Positions 35,453 through 44,939 are shown, numbered from the stretch's first letter. The stretch: DNA of 64,000 bases from AP-15 sp963781215 (GCA_963781215.1 CAWAFE010000038.1:1-64000), one strand, 5' to 3'. Notes: generated by a model from the sequence alone, not told the origin. Numbers and translations are program-made.

Positions 35453-37024
35453 ATGAATTCGCGAACCCATCGCGGACCGCTCGTCTTGTGCATCCTCGAC
35501 GGCTGGGGCGAGCGGCCGCCCGCCGCCGACAATGCGATCGAGGCGGCGCGCACCCCCAACTGGCATCGGCTGCTGGCGCGATGGCCGCATGCCCATCTGC
35601 AGGCGAGCGAGCATTATGTCGGGCTCCCGGACGGCCAGATGGGCAACTCCGAGGTCGGCCACACCAATATCGGCGCCGGCCGCCTCGTCCTCCAGGACCT
35701 GCCGCGCATCGATGCGGCGATCGCCGCCGGCGAGCTCGCCGCGATGCCCGCCTTGCGCCGGTTCATCGGCAAGCTGCACGAGAGCGGCGGCACGGCCCAT
35801 CTGATCGGGCTGATGTCGCCGGGTGGGGTGCATTCGCACCAGCATCAGATCGCCGCCCTCGCCGATATCCTGGCGCGGGCGGACATGCCGGTCGCGGTGC
35901 ACGCCTTTCTCGACGGCCGCGACACGCCGCCCAAGGCTGCTGCCGCATATCTGCGGAAATTTCGGGATGAGGCGGCCGACGACCCGCAAGTGCGGATCGC
36001 TACGGTTTGCGGTCGCTTTTATGCGATGGACCGCGACCAGCGCTGGGACCGCGTCGAAAAGGCCTATCGGCTGATCGTGGCCGGCGAGGGCGAAACTGCC
36101 GCAGACCCGATCGCGGCCGTCGAGGCCGCCTATGCCCGCGGCGAAACCGACGAGTTCGTGCTGCCGACGGCCCTCGCCGGCTATCGTGGCATGCGCGACG
36201 GCGACGGGCTCCTGATCGCGAACTTTCGCGCCGACCGGGTGCGCGAGATTAGCGCCGCCCTGCTCGCCCCGGATTTCTCCGGGTTCCGGCGGGGCAAACG
36301 CATCAGCTTTGCGGCAGCACTCGGCCTTGTCGAATATTCCGAGGAACTCAACCCCTTCCTCGATACCTTGTTTGCGCCCGAGAGCCTCGCCGACACTCTC
36401 GGCGAGGTGGTGTCGAAAGCCGGGCTGACACAGTTGCGCATCGCCGAGACCGAGAAATACGCGCATGTGACTTTTTTCTTCAACGGCGGCAGGGAGACGG
36501 TCTTTCCCGGCGAGGAGCGGATTCTGGTGCCCTCGCCCAAGGTCGCAACCTACGATCTGCGCCCCGAGATGTCGGCGATCGAGGTCACCGACAAGGTGGT
36601 CGAGGCGATCGCCTCCCATCGGTTCGACGTCATCGTGCTGAACTACGCCAACACCGACATGGTCGGGCACACCGGCCGGCTCGATGCGGCAGTCGCGGCG
36701 GTCGAGACCGTGGACGCCTGCCTCGGCCGGTTGTCGCAGGCGATCGAAGCGGCTGGCGGCACGCTCGTCGTCACCGCTGACCACGGCAACGCCGAGACGA
36801 TGCGCGATCCGCAGACGGGCGAGCCGCACACCGCTCACACGCTCAACTCGGTGCCGTTCATTGTGGTCAATCCGCCGGCCGCGATCGGCCGGCTCGAAGA
36901 CGGGCGTCTGTGCGACGTGGCCCCGACCTTGCTCGACATCCTCGGTCTGCCGCCGCCGGCGGCGATGACCGGCCATTCGCTGATCGTGGCCGAGGCGAAG
37001 CGGCGCGCGGGCAGGCGACCTTGA
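35453..37024 (+). CDS. gpmI: 2,3-bisphosphoglycerate-independent phosphoglycerate mutase
   Basis: This 523-aa enzyme interconverts 3- and 2-phosphoglycerate in glycolysis with two Mn ions. Metal ligand D16 is in LCILDGWGERP, the phosphorylated nucleophile S66 in GQMGNSEVGHTNIGAGR, and further ligands are in LNYANTDMVGHTG and VTADHGNAE. MSPGGVHSHQHQ and FLDGRDTPP mark the transferase domain, NFRADRVREIS the linker. Full length with all key residues. It begins 8 bp after the SDR stop and precedes ctpA by 82 bp, the usual gpmI-ctpA neighbourhood of Alphaproteobacteria except that the EnvC-like amidase activator is missing. Confidence 0.96.
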   Translation: MNSRTHRGPLVLCILDGWGERPPAADNAIEAARTPNWHRLLARWPHAHLQASEHYVGLPDGQMGNSEVGHTNIGAGRLVLQDLPRIDAAIAAGELAAMPALRRFIGKLHESGGTAHLIGLMSPGGVHSHQHQIAALADILARADMPVAVHAFLDGRDTPPKAAAAYLRKFRDEAADDPQVRIATVCGRFYAMDRDQRWDRVEKAYRLIVAGEGETAADPIAAVEAAYARGETDEFVLPTALAGYRGMRDGDGLLIANFRADRVREISAALLAPDFSGFRRGKRISFAAALGLVEYSEELNPFLDTLFAPESLADTLGEVVSKAGLTQLRIAETEKYAHVTFFFNGGRETVFPGEERILVPSPKVATYDLRPEMSAIEVTDKVVEAIASHRFDVIVLNYANTDMVGHTGRLDAAVAAVETVDACLGRLSQAIEAAGGTLVVTADHGNAETMRDPQTGEPHTAHTLNSVPFIVVNPPAAIGRLEDGRLCDVAPTLLDILGLPPPAAMTGHSLIVAEAKRRAGRRP

Positions 37025-37106
37025 TCATTGCTCGCGCCGCCGCATATCATGCCGCACTCGGATCGTTGCCGGCGGCCCTGAGGGCCTGCCACGATAGGAT
37101 GCATCG

Positions 37107-38411
37107 ATGAAGCGTCTGGGTTTGATCGCGGCGGTGGCCGCGACGGTAGTGGTGTTCTCGTTGCGCCAGGACGTCGGCGCGGCGACCCCCAACTCCTCGG
37201 AAACCTACAAGCAGCTCAATCTGTTTGGTGAAGTGTTCGAGCGCGTGCGCGCCAACTACGTCTCGGATGTCAGCGACAATTCGCTGGTCGAATCGGCGAT
37301 CAACGGCATGCTGACCTCGCTCGATCCGCACTCGAACTATATGAACACGAAAAACTTCAACGACATGAAAGTCCAGACCCGCGGCGAGTTCGGCGGGCTC
37401 GGGATCGAGGTGTCGATGGAGAACGGCATCGTCAAGGTGGTCTCGCCGATCGACGACACGCCGGCAGCGCGTGCCGGGTTGAAGCCCGGCGACCTGATCA
37501 CCCAGCTCGACGGCGAGCCGGTCCAGGGAATGACTCTGCCGGAAGCGGTCGAAAAGATGCGGGGCCCAGTCAACAGCGACATCAGGCTGACGATCCGGCG
37601 CGAAGGCCGCGACCCGTTCGACGTCAAGCTGACCCGCGCCACGATCCGGATCAAGTCGGTCCGCTCTCATCTCGAGGGCGACGACATCGGTTATATCCGG
37701 ATTACCAGCTTCAACGAGCAGACCGATGTCGGGCTCAACAACGCGATGAAGAGCCTCAAGCAGGAGGCCGGCACCAAGCTGCGCGGTGTGATCGTCGATC
37801 TGCGCAACAATCCGGGTGGCCTGCTCGACCAGGCGGTGGCGGTATCGGACGCATTTCTCGACAAGGGCGAGATCGTGTCGACCCGCGGGCGGCGCAGCGA
37901 CGATGCGCAGCGCTACAACGCCCGGCCCGGCGACATCGCCGCCGGGCTGCCGGTCGTCGTGCTGATCAACGGCGGCTCCGCCTCGGCCAGCGAGATCGTC
38001 GCCGGCGCCTTGCAGGATCATCACCGGGCGATCCTGCTCGGCACGAAATCCTTTGGCAAAGGCTCGGTCCAAACGATCATCCCGCTGCCCGGCCACGGCG
38101 CGATGCGGCTGACCACGGCGCGGTATTACACGCCCTCCGGTCGGTCGATCCAGGCCAAGGGGATCGATCCGGACATCGTCGTCGACGCCGCCAAGATCGA
38201 GCCGGCGCCGGAAAAAGGCGAGCCCAAGGTCGCTGCGGCGGACCCCAAGAAGGACAAGAAAGGCGAGACAAAGAACGATTCGGACGAGGAGGCCGCCGCT
38301 CCGACCTCGGTCGATCCGTCGATTATGGGGACCAAGTCGGATTATCAGCTGACCCGCGCGCTCGACATGCTGCGCGGCATCGCGATGTTCAACGGGCGCG
38401 TGGTGAACTAA
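37107..38411 (+). CDS. ctpA: carboxy-terminal processing protease CtpA (S41)
   Basis: This 434-aa periplasmic protease trims C-termini of envelope proteins. A signal peptide (MKRLGLIAAVAATVVVFSL) is followed by the N-terminal domain, a PDZ domain (FGGLGIEVSMENGIVKVVSP; ARAGLKPGDLITQLDG) and the S41 core with VIVDLRNNPGGLLDQAV. Catalytic S293 (GGSASASEI) and K318 (SFGKGSVQ) are 25 residues apart as in CtpB/Prc. The tail from about residue 360 is rich in Lys, Ala, Pro and Glu. It lies in the gpmI-ctpA-rppH order conserved in this class. Confidence 0.95.
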   Translation: MKRLGLIAAVAATVVVFSLRQDVGAATPNSSETYKQLNLFGEVFERVRANYVSDVSDNSLVESAINGMLTSLDPHSNYMNTKNFNDMKVQTRGEFGGLGIEVSMENGIVKVVSPIDDTPAARAGLKPGDLITQLDGEPVQGMTLPEAVEKMRGPVNSDIRLTIRREGRDPFDVKLTRATIRIKSVRSHLEGDDIGYIRITSFNEQTDVGLNNAMKSLKQEAGTKLRGVIVDLRNNPGGLLDQAVAVSDAFLDKGEIVSTRGRRSDDAQRYNARPGDIAAGLPVVVLINGGSASASEIVAGALQDHHRAILLGTKSFGKGSVQTIIPLPGHGAMRLTTARYYTPSGRSIQAKGIDPDIVVDAAKIEPAPEKGEPKVAAADPKKDKKGETKNDSDEEAAAPTSVDPSIMGTKSDYQLTRALDMLRGIAMFNGRVVN

Positions 38412-38428
38412 AGGCCGGCGGCGGGTCG

Positions 38429-38936
38429 ATGCCACCCGACCGCGGCCCGCCGGGTTATCGACCGGCGGTCGGCATCATGCTGCTGAACCGGCTGCAGCTG
38501 GTTTTTGTCGCCCGGCGCCTCGACATGCCGAGGCAGTTGCCGGCGTGGCAGATGCCACAGGGCGGGATCGACCCCGGCGAGACACCGCGCGAGGCGGCGT
38601 TGCGCGAGCTCAAAGAGGAGATCGGCACCGACAAGGCGGAAATCGTCGCCGAGAGCCGGGAGTGGTTGAGCTACGACCTGCCGTCCGATCTCGCCGGGAA
38701 AATGTGGGGCGGGCGATATCGCGGACAGCGGCAGAAATGGTTTGTCATGCGCTTTGTCGGCGGAGACGGGGACATCGACCTCGCCACCGCGCACCCCGAG
38801 TTCGACGCTTGGCAATGGGTGGTACCGCGAGCTGCTGCCCGAGCTGATCGTGCCGTTCAAGCGCCGGCTCTACCTCGACGTGCTCGCCGAGTTCCACGCG
38901 CACTGCGCCGGCGACGCGGCGTCACCTTCCGGCTAG
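38429..38936 (+). pseudogene. rppH: RNA pyrophosphohydrolase RppH, frameshifted near C-terminus
   Basis: A 168-aa Nudix protein that removes pyrophosphate from 5'-triphosphorylated RNA. YRPAVGIMLLNR is followed by the Nudix box from GGIDPGETPREAA into RELKEEIG, then WLSYDLPSDL and YRGQRQKWFVMRF, all diagnostic of RppH. At about 38820 the frame FDAWQWV must drop one G of GGTGGTACC to continue as YRELLPELIVPFKRRLYLDV. As read, the C-terminal helix is replaced by an Arg-rich tail. The rest is perfectly conserved in a normally single-copy gene, so an assembly indel is as likely as real loss. Its 3' end overlaps rbsK convergently by 15 bp. Confidence 0.87.
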
Positions 38937-39791
38937 CCGCCGTTCCGCATCGTCGATCGCCGCGGCATCGGGCATCGCCGCCTGAGCACCGCGGGCGAGG
39001 CAGGCGAGGCCGGCAGCCGCACTCGCCCGCCGCAATGCGGCTTCGAGTGCGGCACCCCGGTCGAGCGCCGCGGCAAGGACGCCGACGAAGGTATCGCCCG
39101 CCCCGGTGGTGTCGACCGGATCGATCGGCAACGCCGGCACTGCGATCTCGGTGCCATCGGCGAGAAATGCCGTCGCCCCGGAGGCACCGCGGGTGATCAC
39201 CAGCGCCTGCGCCAGCACCGCCGGGTTGATCCCGAGGCTCGCCGCCTCGCCCTCGTTCGCGACGAGAAAGTCGATTTCTCGAAGCAGCGCCCGATCTAGC
39301 GGTAGGGCGGGCGCCAGATTGAGCAGGCTGCATCCGCCGCGCGCTCGAACTCGCCGGATCAAGGTTGCGGTTTCGCCGGGCGGAACTTCCATCTGGGCGA
39401 CAAGGATCACGTCGGCGCCAAGCAACTCGTCCGGCACCTGATCTGCGCGCACGGCCGCATTGGCGCCGGGAGCGACCGCGATCGCGTTCTCGCCATCGCC
39501 CGCAACCATGATTGCGGCGAAGCCCGTCGGCTGCCCGGCCGTTCGCACCAGGCGAGTGTCCACCCCGGCATGGCGCAGCCCGGCCAGGGCAATTCCGGCG
39601 AAGTGATCCGCCCCGACGGCGCCGGCCAGCACGGTCACGGCGCCGGCACGGCGGGCTGCCAGCGCCTGATTGGCGCCCTTGCCTCCGGGGAGGAGCAGAT
39701 AGTCGCCGCCCAGCACTGTTTCGCCCGGCTGCGGCAAATGCTCGACCGGAACGATCAGGTCGACATTGATTGAGCCGAAGATCACTATCAT
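38922..39791 (-). CDS. ribokinase-like PfkB family sugar kinase
   Basis: This 289-aa PfkB kinase starts MIVIFGSINVDLIVPVEHLP, with LLPGGKGANQALAARRAGA (substrate-binding GG) near residue 40. The ATP and anion-hole motif DTTGAGDTFVGVLAAALD lies near residue 245 with the catalytic Asp. It reads as RbsK (ribose to ribose-5-phosphate), but related sugar or nucleoside kinases look alike. The start at 39791 is preferred to an in-frame ATG at 39953. Divergent from the aldo-keto reductase gene; the 75-bp gap should contain both promoters. Confidence 0.85.
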   Translation of the reverse strand: MIVIFGSINVDLIVPVEHLPQPGETVLGGDYLLLPGGKGANQALAARRAGAVTVLAGAVGADHFAGIALAGLRHAGVDTRLVRTAGQPTGFAAIMVAGDGENAIAVAPGANAAVRADQVPDELLGADVILVAQMEVPPGETATLIRRVRARGGCSLLNLAPALPLDRALLREIDFLVANEGEAASLGINPAVLAQALVITRGASGATAFLADGTEIAVPALPIDPVDTTGAGDTFVGVLAAALDRGAALEAALRRASAAAGLACLARGAQAAMPDAAAIDDAERRLAGR

Positions 39792-39866
39792 GCGAGTGCA
39801 CCTTTGACTGGGATGCCGCTTATCGAGGATATTAATCGACCATAGGTGCCTGGCGGAATTAACCAT

Positions 39867-40871
39867 ATGGCGGTCTTCGAGAAGCGGCGCCTCGGACACA
39901 CGCCGCTTGAAGTGACGGTTCTCGGCCTTGGCTCGGCGACCCTCGGCGGCCACCGCGTGCCTGTAGCGCGCGAGGACGGGGAAGCGCTCGTCCGCGCCGC
40001 TTGGGCGGCCGGGCTGCGCTATGTCGACACTGCGCCCTTTTACGGGTTCGGCCAGGCGGAGCGCTGCGTCGGCGACGCCTTGCGGACGGTGCCGCGCGAT
40101 GAGTGGGTGCTATCGACGAAGGTCGGGCGGCGGCTGCGGCCGCGTTCGGATTCGGCTGCATCCGACGGCTTTCGTCATCCGCTGCCGTTCGAGCCGAGCT
40201 TCGACTACTCCTATGACGGGATCATGCGGTCCTTCGAGGAAAGCCTGCAACGGCTCGGCCTGGCGCGGATCGACATCGCCCTGGCGCACGACATCGGGGC
40301 AAGGCAACACGGCGCCGCTGCGCACCCCGGCGTGATGCGCGAATTTCGCGCCGGCGGCTTCCGCGCGCTCGAGGAATTGCGCCGCTGCGGCGCGGTGCAG
40401 GCAATCGGGATCGGGGTCAACGAGTTGGAAGTGCTGCTAGAGGCGATGGAGTGGGCTGATTGGGACATGTTTCTGCTCGCCGGGCGCTACACGCTCCTCG
40501 AACAGCGGCCGATCAAGGATCTGCTGCCGAAGTGCCTGTGCTCAAGGATATCGGTCGTGGTCGGCGCGCCGCTGAATACCGGCGCCTTGGCCGGGCGCGA
40601 CAGCTGGAACTACAAGCCCGTGCCGGCAGAGATCGCTGCCCGGAGGAGCGCGATCCGAGCCGTCTGCGATCGTCATAATGTGCCACTGATGGCGGCCGCA
40701 TTACAGTTCCCGCTCGCCCATCCGGCGGTGGCGGCGGTCATTCCCGGCCCGCGCAACGCCGCAGAGCTGGAGATGAACTCGCAGCATTTGCGGCATCCGA
40801 TCCCGCTAGCGCTGTGGTCGGACCTGCGTGCCGCCGGCCTGTTGCATCCGGACGCGCCGACCCCGGCGTGA
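39867..40871 (+). CDS. aldo/keto reductase (D-threo-aldose 1-dehydrogenase type)
   Basis: This 334-aa AKR begins at ATG 39867 (MAVFEKRRLGHTPLEVTVLG); an upstream GTG would add seven residues. GLRYVDTAPFYGFGQAERCV contains the catalytic Asp and Tyr, VLSTKVGRRL the Lys, and DIALAHDIG the His. GAPLNTGALAGRDSWNYK and AVIPGPRNAAELEMN form the NADP side. The pattern is closest to L-fucose/D-threo-aldose dehydrogenases, which oxidise sugars to lactones. It heads a plus-strand set with a cysteine hydrolase and an HpaI-type aldolase. Confidence 0.85.
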   Translation: MAVFEKRRLGHTPLEVTVLGLGSATLGGHRVPVAREDGEALVRAAWAAGLRYVDTAPFYGFGQAERCVGDALRTVPRDEWVLSTKVGRRLRPRSDSAASDGFRHPLPFEPSFDYSYDGIMRSFEESLQRLGLARIDIALAHDIGARQHGAAAHPGVMREFRAGGFRALEELRRCGAVQAIGIGVNELEVLLEAMEWADWDMFLLAGRYTLLEQRPIKDLLPKCLCSRISVVVGAPLNTGALAGRDSWNYKPVPAEIAARRSAIRAVCDRHNVPLMAAALQFPLAHPAVAAVIPGPRNAAELEMNSQHLRHPIPLALWSDLRAAGLLHPDAPTPA

Positions 40872-40899
40872 CCTCACGGAATCGACGAGGAGGATACCG

Positions 40900-41607
40900 A
40901 TGAAGCTGAATGGCGCCACCATTCCCGACTACCTCGTGGAGCGGGTTATCGCCCGCCGCGGCGCGGAGCACGTCTTCGCCGACCTCGATCCGGCGCGCAC
41001 CGCGCTGGTTGTGATCGACCTGCAGCACGCGTTTATGAACGATACGGTCGGGCACGCGGTTTGCCCGGCGGCGCGCGACATCGTGCCGGCGGTCAACCGC
41101 CTGGCGGTGGCGGTTCGGGAGGCGGGCGGCGGCGTCTTCTGGGTCAAGATGACCCACGATTCGGGCTGCCTCGTCGACTGGTCGGTCGCCCATCAGATGG
41201 TCTCCGCGGAAATGCGCGAGAAACGCGTCGCGGCCCTTTCCGAAGGCACCTTGGGCCATGAGCTGTGGCCCGATCTCGACGTGCGGCCCGAGGACGAGAT
41301 CGTCAAGAAATACCGCTACAGCGCCTTCATGCCGGGGACCTCCGAGCTTCCCGGCCGGCTGCGGGCGCGTGGCTTCGACACGGTGCTGATCACCGGGACC
41401 GTCACCAATGTGTGCTGCGAAAGCTCGGCACGCGACGCCAACATGACCAATTTCCGCACAATCATGGTCTCTGACGGCAACGCCGCCAACACTCGGGAGG
41501 AGCACGACGCGTCTCTGACCGCCTTCTACAACACCTTCGGCGACGTGATGGATACCGATATGATCGTCGCCAATCTGCGGCGCGCGAAATCGGCGCGGGC
41601 GGCCTAG
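40900..41607 (+). CDS. isochorismatase-family cysteine hydrolase
   Basis: This 235-aa alpha/beta hydrolase of the isochorismatase/nicotinamidase superfamily has a catalytic triad of Asp in ALVVIDLQHAFMN, Lys in IVKKYRYSAFMPG and Cys in TVTNVCCESSARDA (the first Cys). Members hydrolyse amides such as nicotinamide, N-carbamoyl compounds, or cleave isochorismate. GAGGAGGATACCG precedes the ATG at 40900. It lies between aldo-keto reductase and HpaI aldolase genes in the same direction, so a ring-cleavage or amide-removal step in that route is plausible. Confidence 0.88.
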   Translation: MKLNGATIPDYLVERVIARRGAEHVFADLDPARTALVVIDLQHAFMNDTVGHAVCPAARDIVPAVNRLAVAVREAGGGVFWVKMTHDSGCLVDWSVAHQMVSAEMREKRVAALSEGTLGHELWPDLDVRPEDEIVKKYRYSAFMPGTSELPGRLRARGFDTVLITGTVTNVCCESSARDANMTNFRTIMVSDGNAANTREEHDASLTAFYNTFGDVMDTDMIVANLRRAKSARAA

Positions 41608-41637
41608 CCTCGTCATCGAGCGATAAGGGAGGGCAGC

Positions 41638-42429
41638 ATGAGAGAAAATCGAGTAAAGCGCATTCTGCGCGAGGGCGGTCTCGCGTTGGGAACCCATGTC
41701 GGCGGTATTCCCGACCCGCAGATCGTCGAGATCATCGGGCTGGCCGGCTTTGACGCCGCGTTTATCGACATGGAGCATACCAGCTTCGACCTGCACGATG
41801 TGCAGGCGATGGTGATGGCGGCGGAGCGGGTCGGGATCACCCCGATCGTGCGCACGCCGGGTTTCGACCCGGCCTTTATCCTGCGCCTCCTCGACATGGG
41901 CGTGCAGGGCGTCCAGGTGCCGCATGTCGGCAATGCAGAGACCGCGCGGGCGGCGGTTCAGGCGGTGCGCTATCCGCCGCAGGGCGAGCGCGGCATGGCC
42001 GCCGGAAGCCGCGCTGCCGAATACGGCCGCATCCCGCTGGTCGAGCATATGGCGCAGTCGAACCGCGAGATCCTGCTCGCCTGCATGATCGAGGACATGG
42101 CGGCGGTCGAGCGCATCGACGAAATCGCCGCGGTCGAAGGTGTCGATCTGCTGGCGGTCGGGCCATCGGACTTGTCGCGCTCGCTCGGGGTCAGCGGAAC
42201 GCCCGATCATCCGCGGCTGGTCGCGGCGATCGACCGGGTCCGCGCCGCGGCCCATAAGAGCGCCGGCGCCCGCCTCGCACTGCCGCTCAACCACGCGGCT
42301 TTTCCGCGCAACGCCGCACAGCTCAAGGAACTCGGCGCCGGCTATACCAACTGCGCGCCGACCCCGGAAGCGCGACTGCTGCAATCATTGCGGACGCAGG
42401 CCGCCGAGGCCCGCAAGCTCCTCGGCTAG
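41638..42429 (+). CDS. HpcH/HpaI family aldolase
   Basis: This 263-aa class II pyruvate aldolase has GLALGTHVGGIPDPQIVEII, FDAAFIDMEHTSFDL (metal ligand Glu, catalytic His region) and TPIVRTPGFDP, with later MGVQGVQVPHVGNAETARA and LLAVGPSDLSRSLG. It would split a 2-keto-3-deoxy acid to pyruvate and an aldehyde. With the preceding dehydrogenase it suggests a sugar-acid route, although HpaI homologues also serve aromatic catabolism. The 3' end overlaps the convergent DNA glycosylase gene by 45 bp. Confidence 0.9.
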   Translation: MRENRVKRILREGGLALGTHVGGIPDPQIVEIIGLAGFDAAFIDMEHTSFDLHDVQAMVMAAERVGITPIVRTPGFDPAFILRLLDMGVQGVQVPHVGNAETARAAVQAVRYPPQGERGMAAGSRAAEYGRIPLVEHMAQSNREILLACMIEDMAAVERIDEIAAVEGVDLLAVGPSDLSRSLGVSGTPDHPRLVAAIDRVRAAAHKSAGARLALPLNHAAFPRNAAQLKELGAGYTNCAPTPEARLLQSLRTQAAEARKLLG

Positions 42430-43282
42430 ACTGGAAACCTTTTCATCGAGGCGCATCAGCTTGTAGCCGAGCGCGAGGTACGGACCCCAATCGGATCGAT
42501 CAGCGGCGAAGGCGGCAGGGTCGCAGCCGTGCCGCTGGCGCAGATAGGCAGTGACCTCCGAATCGATCGGGATGCGGGAAAAATCGTGCAGCAGCACCCG
42601 GCAATGGGCGGCGGCGTAGGGGCCGATTCCCTTCAGGTCGAGCAGGTAGTCATGGCTCAGCCGCTCTGCCCTCCCCTCCCCCGCTGCATCGATCGCCCCG
42701 TCCTCGAGCAGGCGCTGCGTCGCCCCGACCACCGTCGCGGCGCGAAAGCCAAGCCGGGCCCGCTCTCGCAGCCGCGCCTCGCCGTAGTCGAGCACCGCTT
42801 CGGGGCCGGGAAAGGCGCCGCCGCCTGGCTCGGCGACCAGTGCCGCCGCCATGCGGCAGGTCGACGACCAGCTGGTGTTGATGGTCAGCACGGTCTTGAC
42901 GAAATCCTCGTAGAACGACGAGCAGCGCAGCATCCGCCCGCCGCCGCGCTCGATCAGCGCCGCGGCACCACCGGGCTCGCCGCGCAAGGAAACGATCGCC
43001 GCCGACGGCTCCCAATCCGTCGACAGCCAACGGCAAACGCGGCTGAGGATTACCGTCAGATCTTCACCGGCAAAGCCGTCGTAGCGGACCAGGATTGAGC
43101 AAGAGTTCGCGCTGAGCGATCTCGACCGTACTGAGGCGCCCGCCGATGCGCTCGGCTCGGGCGAGGTAACCCGCCTCGCGATTCCAGGACCACGGCGCGA
43201 GATACGCCCAGCCGTGGCTCATCACCGTCAAGGCGATATCGACCGGCCATCGCAGGGCGAGAACCGTCTCGCCGCCCCTCAC
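42385..43282 (-). pseudogene. HhH-GPD superfamily DNA glycosylase, one frameshift
   Basis: About 298 codons of an AlkA/OGG-like base-excision glycosylase. The N-terminal domain reads RWPVDIALTVMSHGWAYLAP, WSWNREAGYLARAERIG and STVEIAQRE in one frame. It then continues in the next frame from NSCSILVRYDGFAGEDL through RMLRCSSFYEDFVKTVLTIN, LDLKGIGPYAAAHCR (helix-hairpin-helix) and IPIDSEVTAYL (catalytic Asp). The shift lies near 43100, and domain content is otherwise complete. The start is a GTG at 43282. It sits 20 bp downstream of the sulfhydrylase gene on the same strand. The lesion type (3-methyladenine or other) cannot be read from sequence. Confidence 0.75.
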
Positions 43283-43302
43283 GCGCGCAGCCCGAAGCCG
43301 AG

Positions 43303-44598
43303 TCAGGCGGCGTCGAGCGCCTGCGCCAGATCGGCGAGGATGTCCTCCTCGTGCTCGATGCCGATCGACAGGCGGACATAGTTGTCGGTGACCCCGGTCT
43401 GCAGCTGTTCTTCGGGCGACAATTGCGAGTGCGTGGTCGTCGCCGGGTGGATCGCCAGGCTGCGCGCGTCGCCGATATTGGCGACGTGATAGAACATCTT
43501 GAGCGCGTCGATAAAACGCCGCCCGGCCTCGCGCCCGCCCTTGAGCTCAAAGCCGAGCAGGCCGCCATAGCCGCCCTTCAGATGGACGTCGGCACGCCGC
43601 TTGGCCTCGCCCGTCATCAGGCTCGGATGGATGACGCGGGTGACCTTAGGATGCTCGGACAAGAATTTGGCGACCACCATCGTGTTGGCGCAGTGCGCCC
43701 GCATCCGCAGTGGCAGGGTTTCGAGCCCCTGGATGAACAGGAACGCGTTGAACGGGCTCATCGGCGCCCCGAGATCGCGCAGCAAAGTCACCCGCATCTT
43801 CAGGATGTAGGCGATCGGCCCCAGGGGCTTTACCGCCTGCGTCCAGACCGCGCCGTGATAGCTCGGATCGGGTTGGTTCAGCAGCGGAAAGCGGTCGGCG
43901 TGCTTTTCCCAGTCGAAATTGCCGCCGTCGACGACGATCCCGCCGATCGAGGTGCCGTGGCCGCCGATGTATTTCGTCGTCGAATGCATGACGATCGCCG
44001 CACCGTGCTCGATCGGCCGGCACAGCACCGGGGCCGCGGTGTTGTCGACGATCAGCGGCACGCCGAGTTCGCGCCCGATGCGGGCAACCTCGGCGATCGG
44101 AAAGACTTCGAGCTTCGGGTTGGGCAGGGTCTCGGCGTAGTAGCAACGGGTGCGCGCGTCTGTCGCGCGTCGGAAGTTCTCGGGGTCGCCCGGGTCGACA
44201 AAGCGGACCTCCATCCCCATCGTCTTCATCATCGTATTGAGAAAGAGGTTCCAGGTCCCGCCGTAAAGGTCAGTAGAGCTGACAAAATTGTCGCCGGCCT
44301 GACAGATGTTCTGCACCGCGAACAGCGATGCGGCCTGACCCGAAGCCAGCGCCAGCGCGGCGACGCCGCCCTCGAGCGCGGCGACCCGCTCTTCGAGCAC
44401 GGCGTTGGTCGGGTTCATGATTCGGCTGTAGATGTTGCCGAGCTCTGCCAAACCGAAGAGGTTCGCGGCATGCTGGCTGTCGCGGAACTGGTAGCTCGTC
44501 GTCTGATAGATCGGCACCGCCACCGCGGTGGTCGTCGGGTCGCTACGGTACCCGGAATGGAGCACGAGTGTTTCGGGATGCTGGCTGTTGGTCGGCAT
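43303..44598 (-). CDS. O-acetylhomoserine sulfhydrylase / aminocarboxypropyltransferase
   Basis: This 431-aa Cys/Met metabolism PLP enzyme (MetY type) makes homocysteine from O-acetylhomoserine and sulfide. The start is PETLVLHSGYRSDPTTTAVA after MPTNSQH. The PLP region has NPTNAVLEERVAALEGG, ASGQAASLFAVQNI and YYAETLPNPKLEV. The Schiff-base Lys is in MHSTTKYIGGHGTSIGG, and SIGIEHEEDILADL ends the protein. ATG at 44598 is preferred to an upstream in-frame start. It is divergent from a small membrane protein gene. I looked for and did not find a SAM-II-type riboswitch in the 104-bp leader. Confidence 0.93.
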   Translation of the reverse strand: MPTNSQHPETLVLHSGYRSDPTTTAVAVPIYQTTSYQFRDSQHAANLFGLAELGNIYSRIMNPTNAVLEERVAALEGGVAALALASGQAASLFAVQNICQAGDNFVSSTDLYGGTWNLFLNTMMKTMGMEVRFVDPGDPENFRRATDARTRCYYAETLPNPKLEVFPIAEVARIGRELGVPLIVDNTAAPVLCRPIEHGAAIVMHSTTKYIGGHGTSIGGIVVDGGNFDWEKHADRFPLLNQPDPSYHGAVWTQAVKPLGPIAYILKMRVTLLRDLGAPMSPFNAFLFIQGLETLPLRMRAHCANTMVVAKFLSEHPKVTRVIHPSLMTGEAKRRADVHLKGGYGGLLGFELKGGREAGRRFIDALKMFYHVANIGDARSLAIHPATTTHSQLSPEEQLQTGVTDNYVRLSIGIEHEEDILADLAQALDAA

Positions 44599-44702
44599 TT
44601 CATCTCCATCGGGTAGAGTCGGTCGCAGCACCACTCTGCCACGAGGAGGGCCACGCCGTCAGCCGCTTTGACGCCGCAGCCGCGCCGAAATGGGAAAGGA
44701 TC

Positions 44703-44939
44703 ATGGAGTTGAAGCTCGCTGGTGCCGCCGTCGCCGTCGCTGCGGTCGCCGTTCTGGCCGTCAGCATCGTGATCGGCCGGTTTTGGAACGATATCGGCGC
44801 ATCGGAGATCAGCCTCGCAGGCTGGCTCGCCATGGGCGGCGGGATCGTTGTCACCTTGGCGCTCGGCATCGGCCTGATGGCGCTTGTTTTCATCAGCAAC
44901 CGGCGCGGCTATGACGATACTGGCCGCGACGGACCGTGA
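44703..44939 (+). CDS. small two-helix membrane protein
   Basis: This 78-aa protein starts at ATG 44703 with a GAAAGGATC ribosome-binding site. It has two hydrophobic segments, AGAAVAVAAVAVLAVSIVIG (residues 5-24) and GGGIVVTLALGIGLMALVFI (about 49-68), joined by the polar loop RFWNDIGASEISLAGWLAM, and a charged C-terminus. Similar short proteins of unknown function occur across Rhodospirillales. It is a single gene between divergent metY and the XRE regulator. Confidence 0.6.
   Translation: MELKLAGAAVAVAAVAVLAVSIVIGRFWNDIGASEISLAGWLAMGGGIVVTLALGIGLMALVFISNRRGYDDTGRDGP

Noticed and set aside
44599..44702. SAM-II type riboswitch before the O-acetylhomoserine sulfhydrylase
   Set aside because: The short leader lacks the conserved core sequences of SAM-II or SAM-I aptamers by eye. 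A covariance-model scan would settle it.
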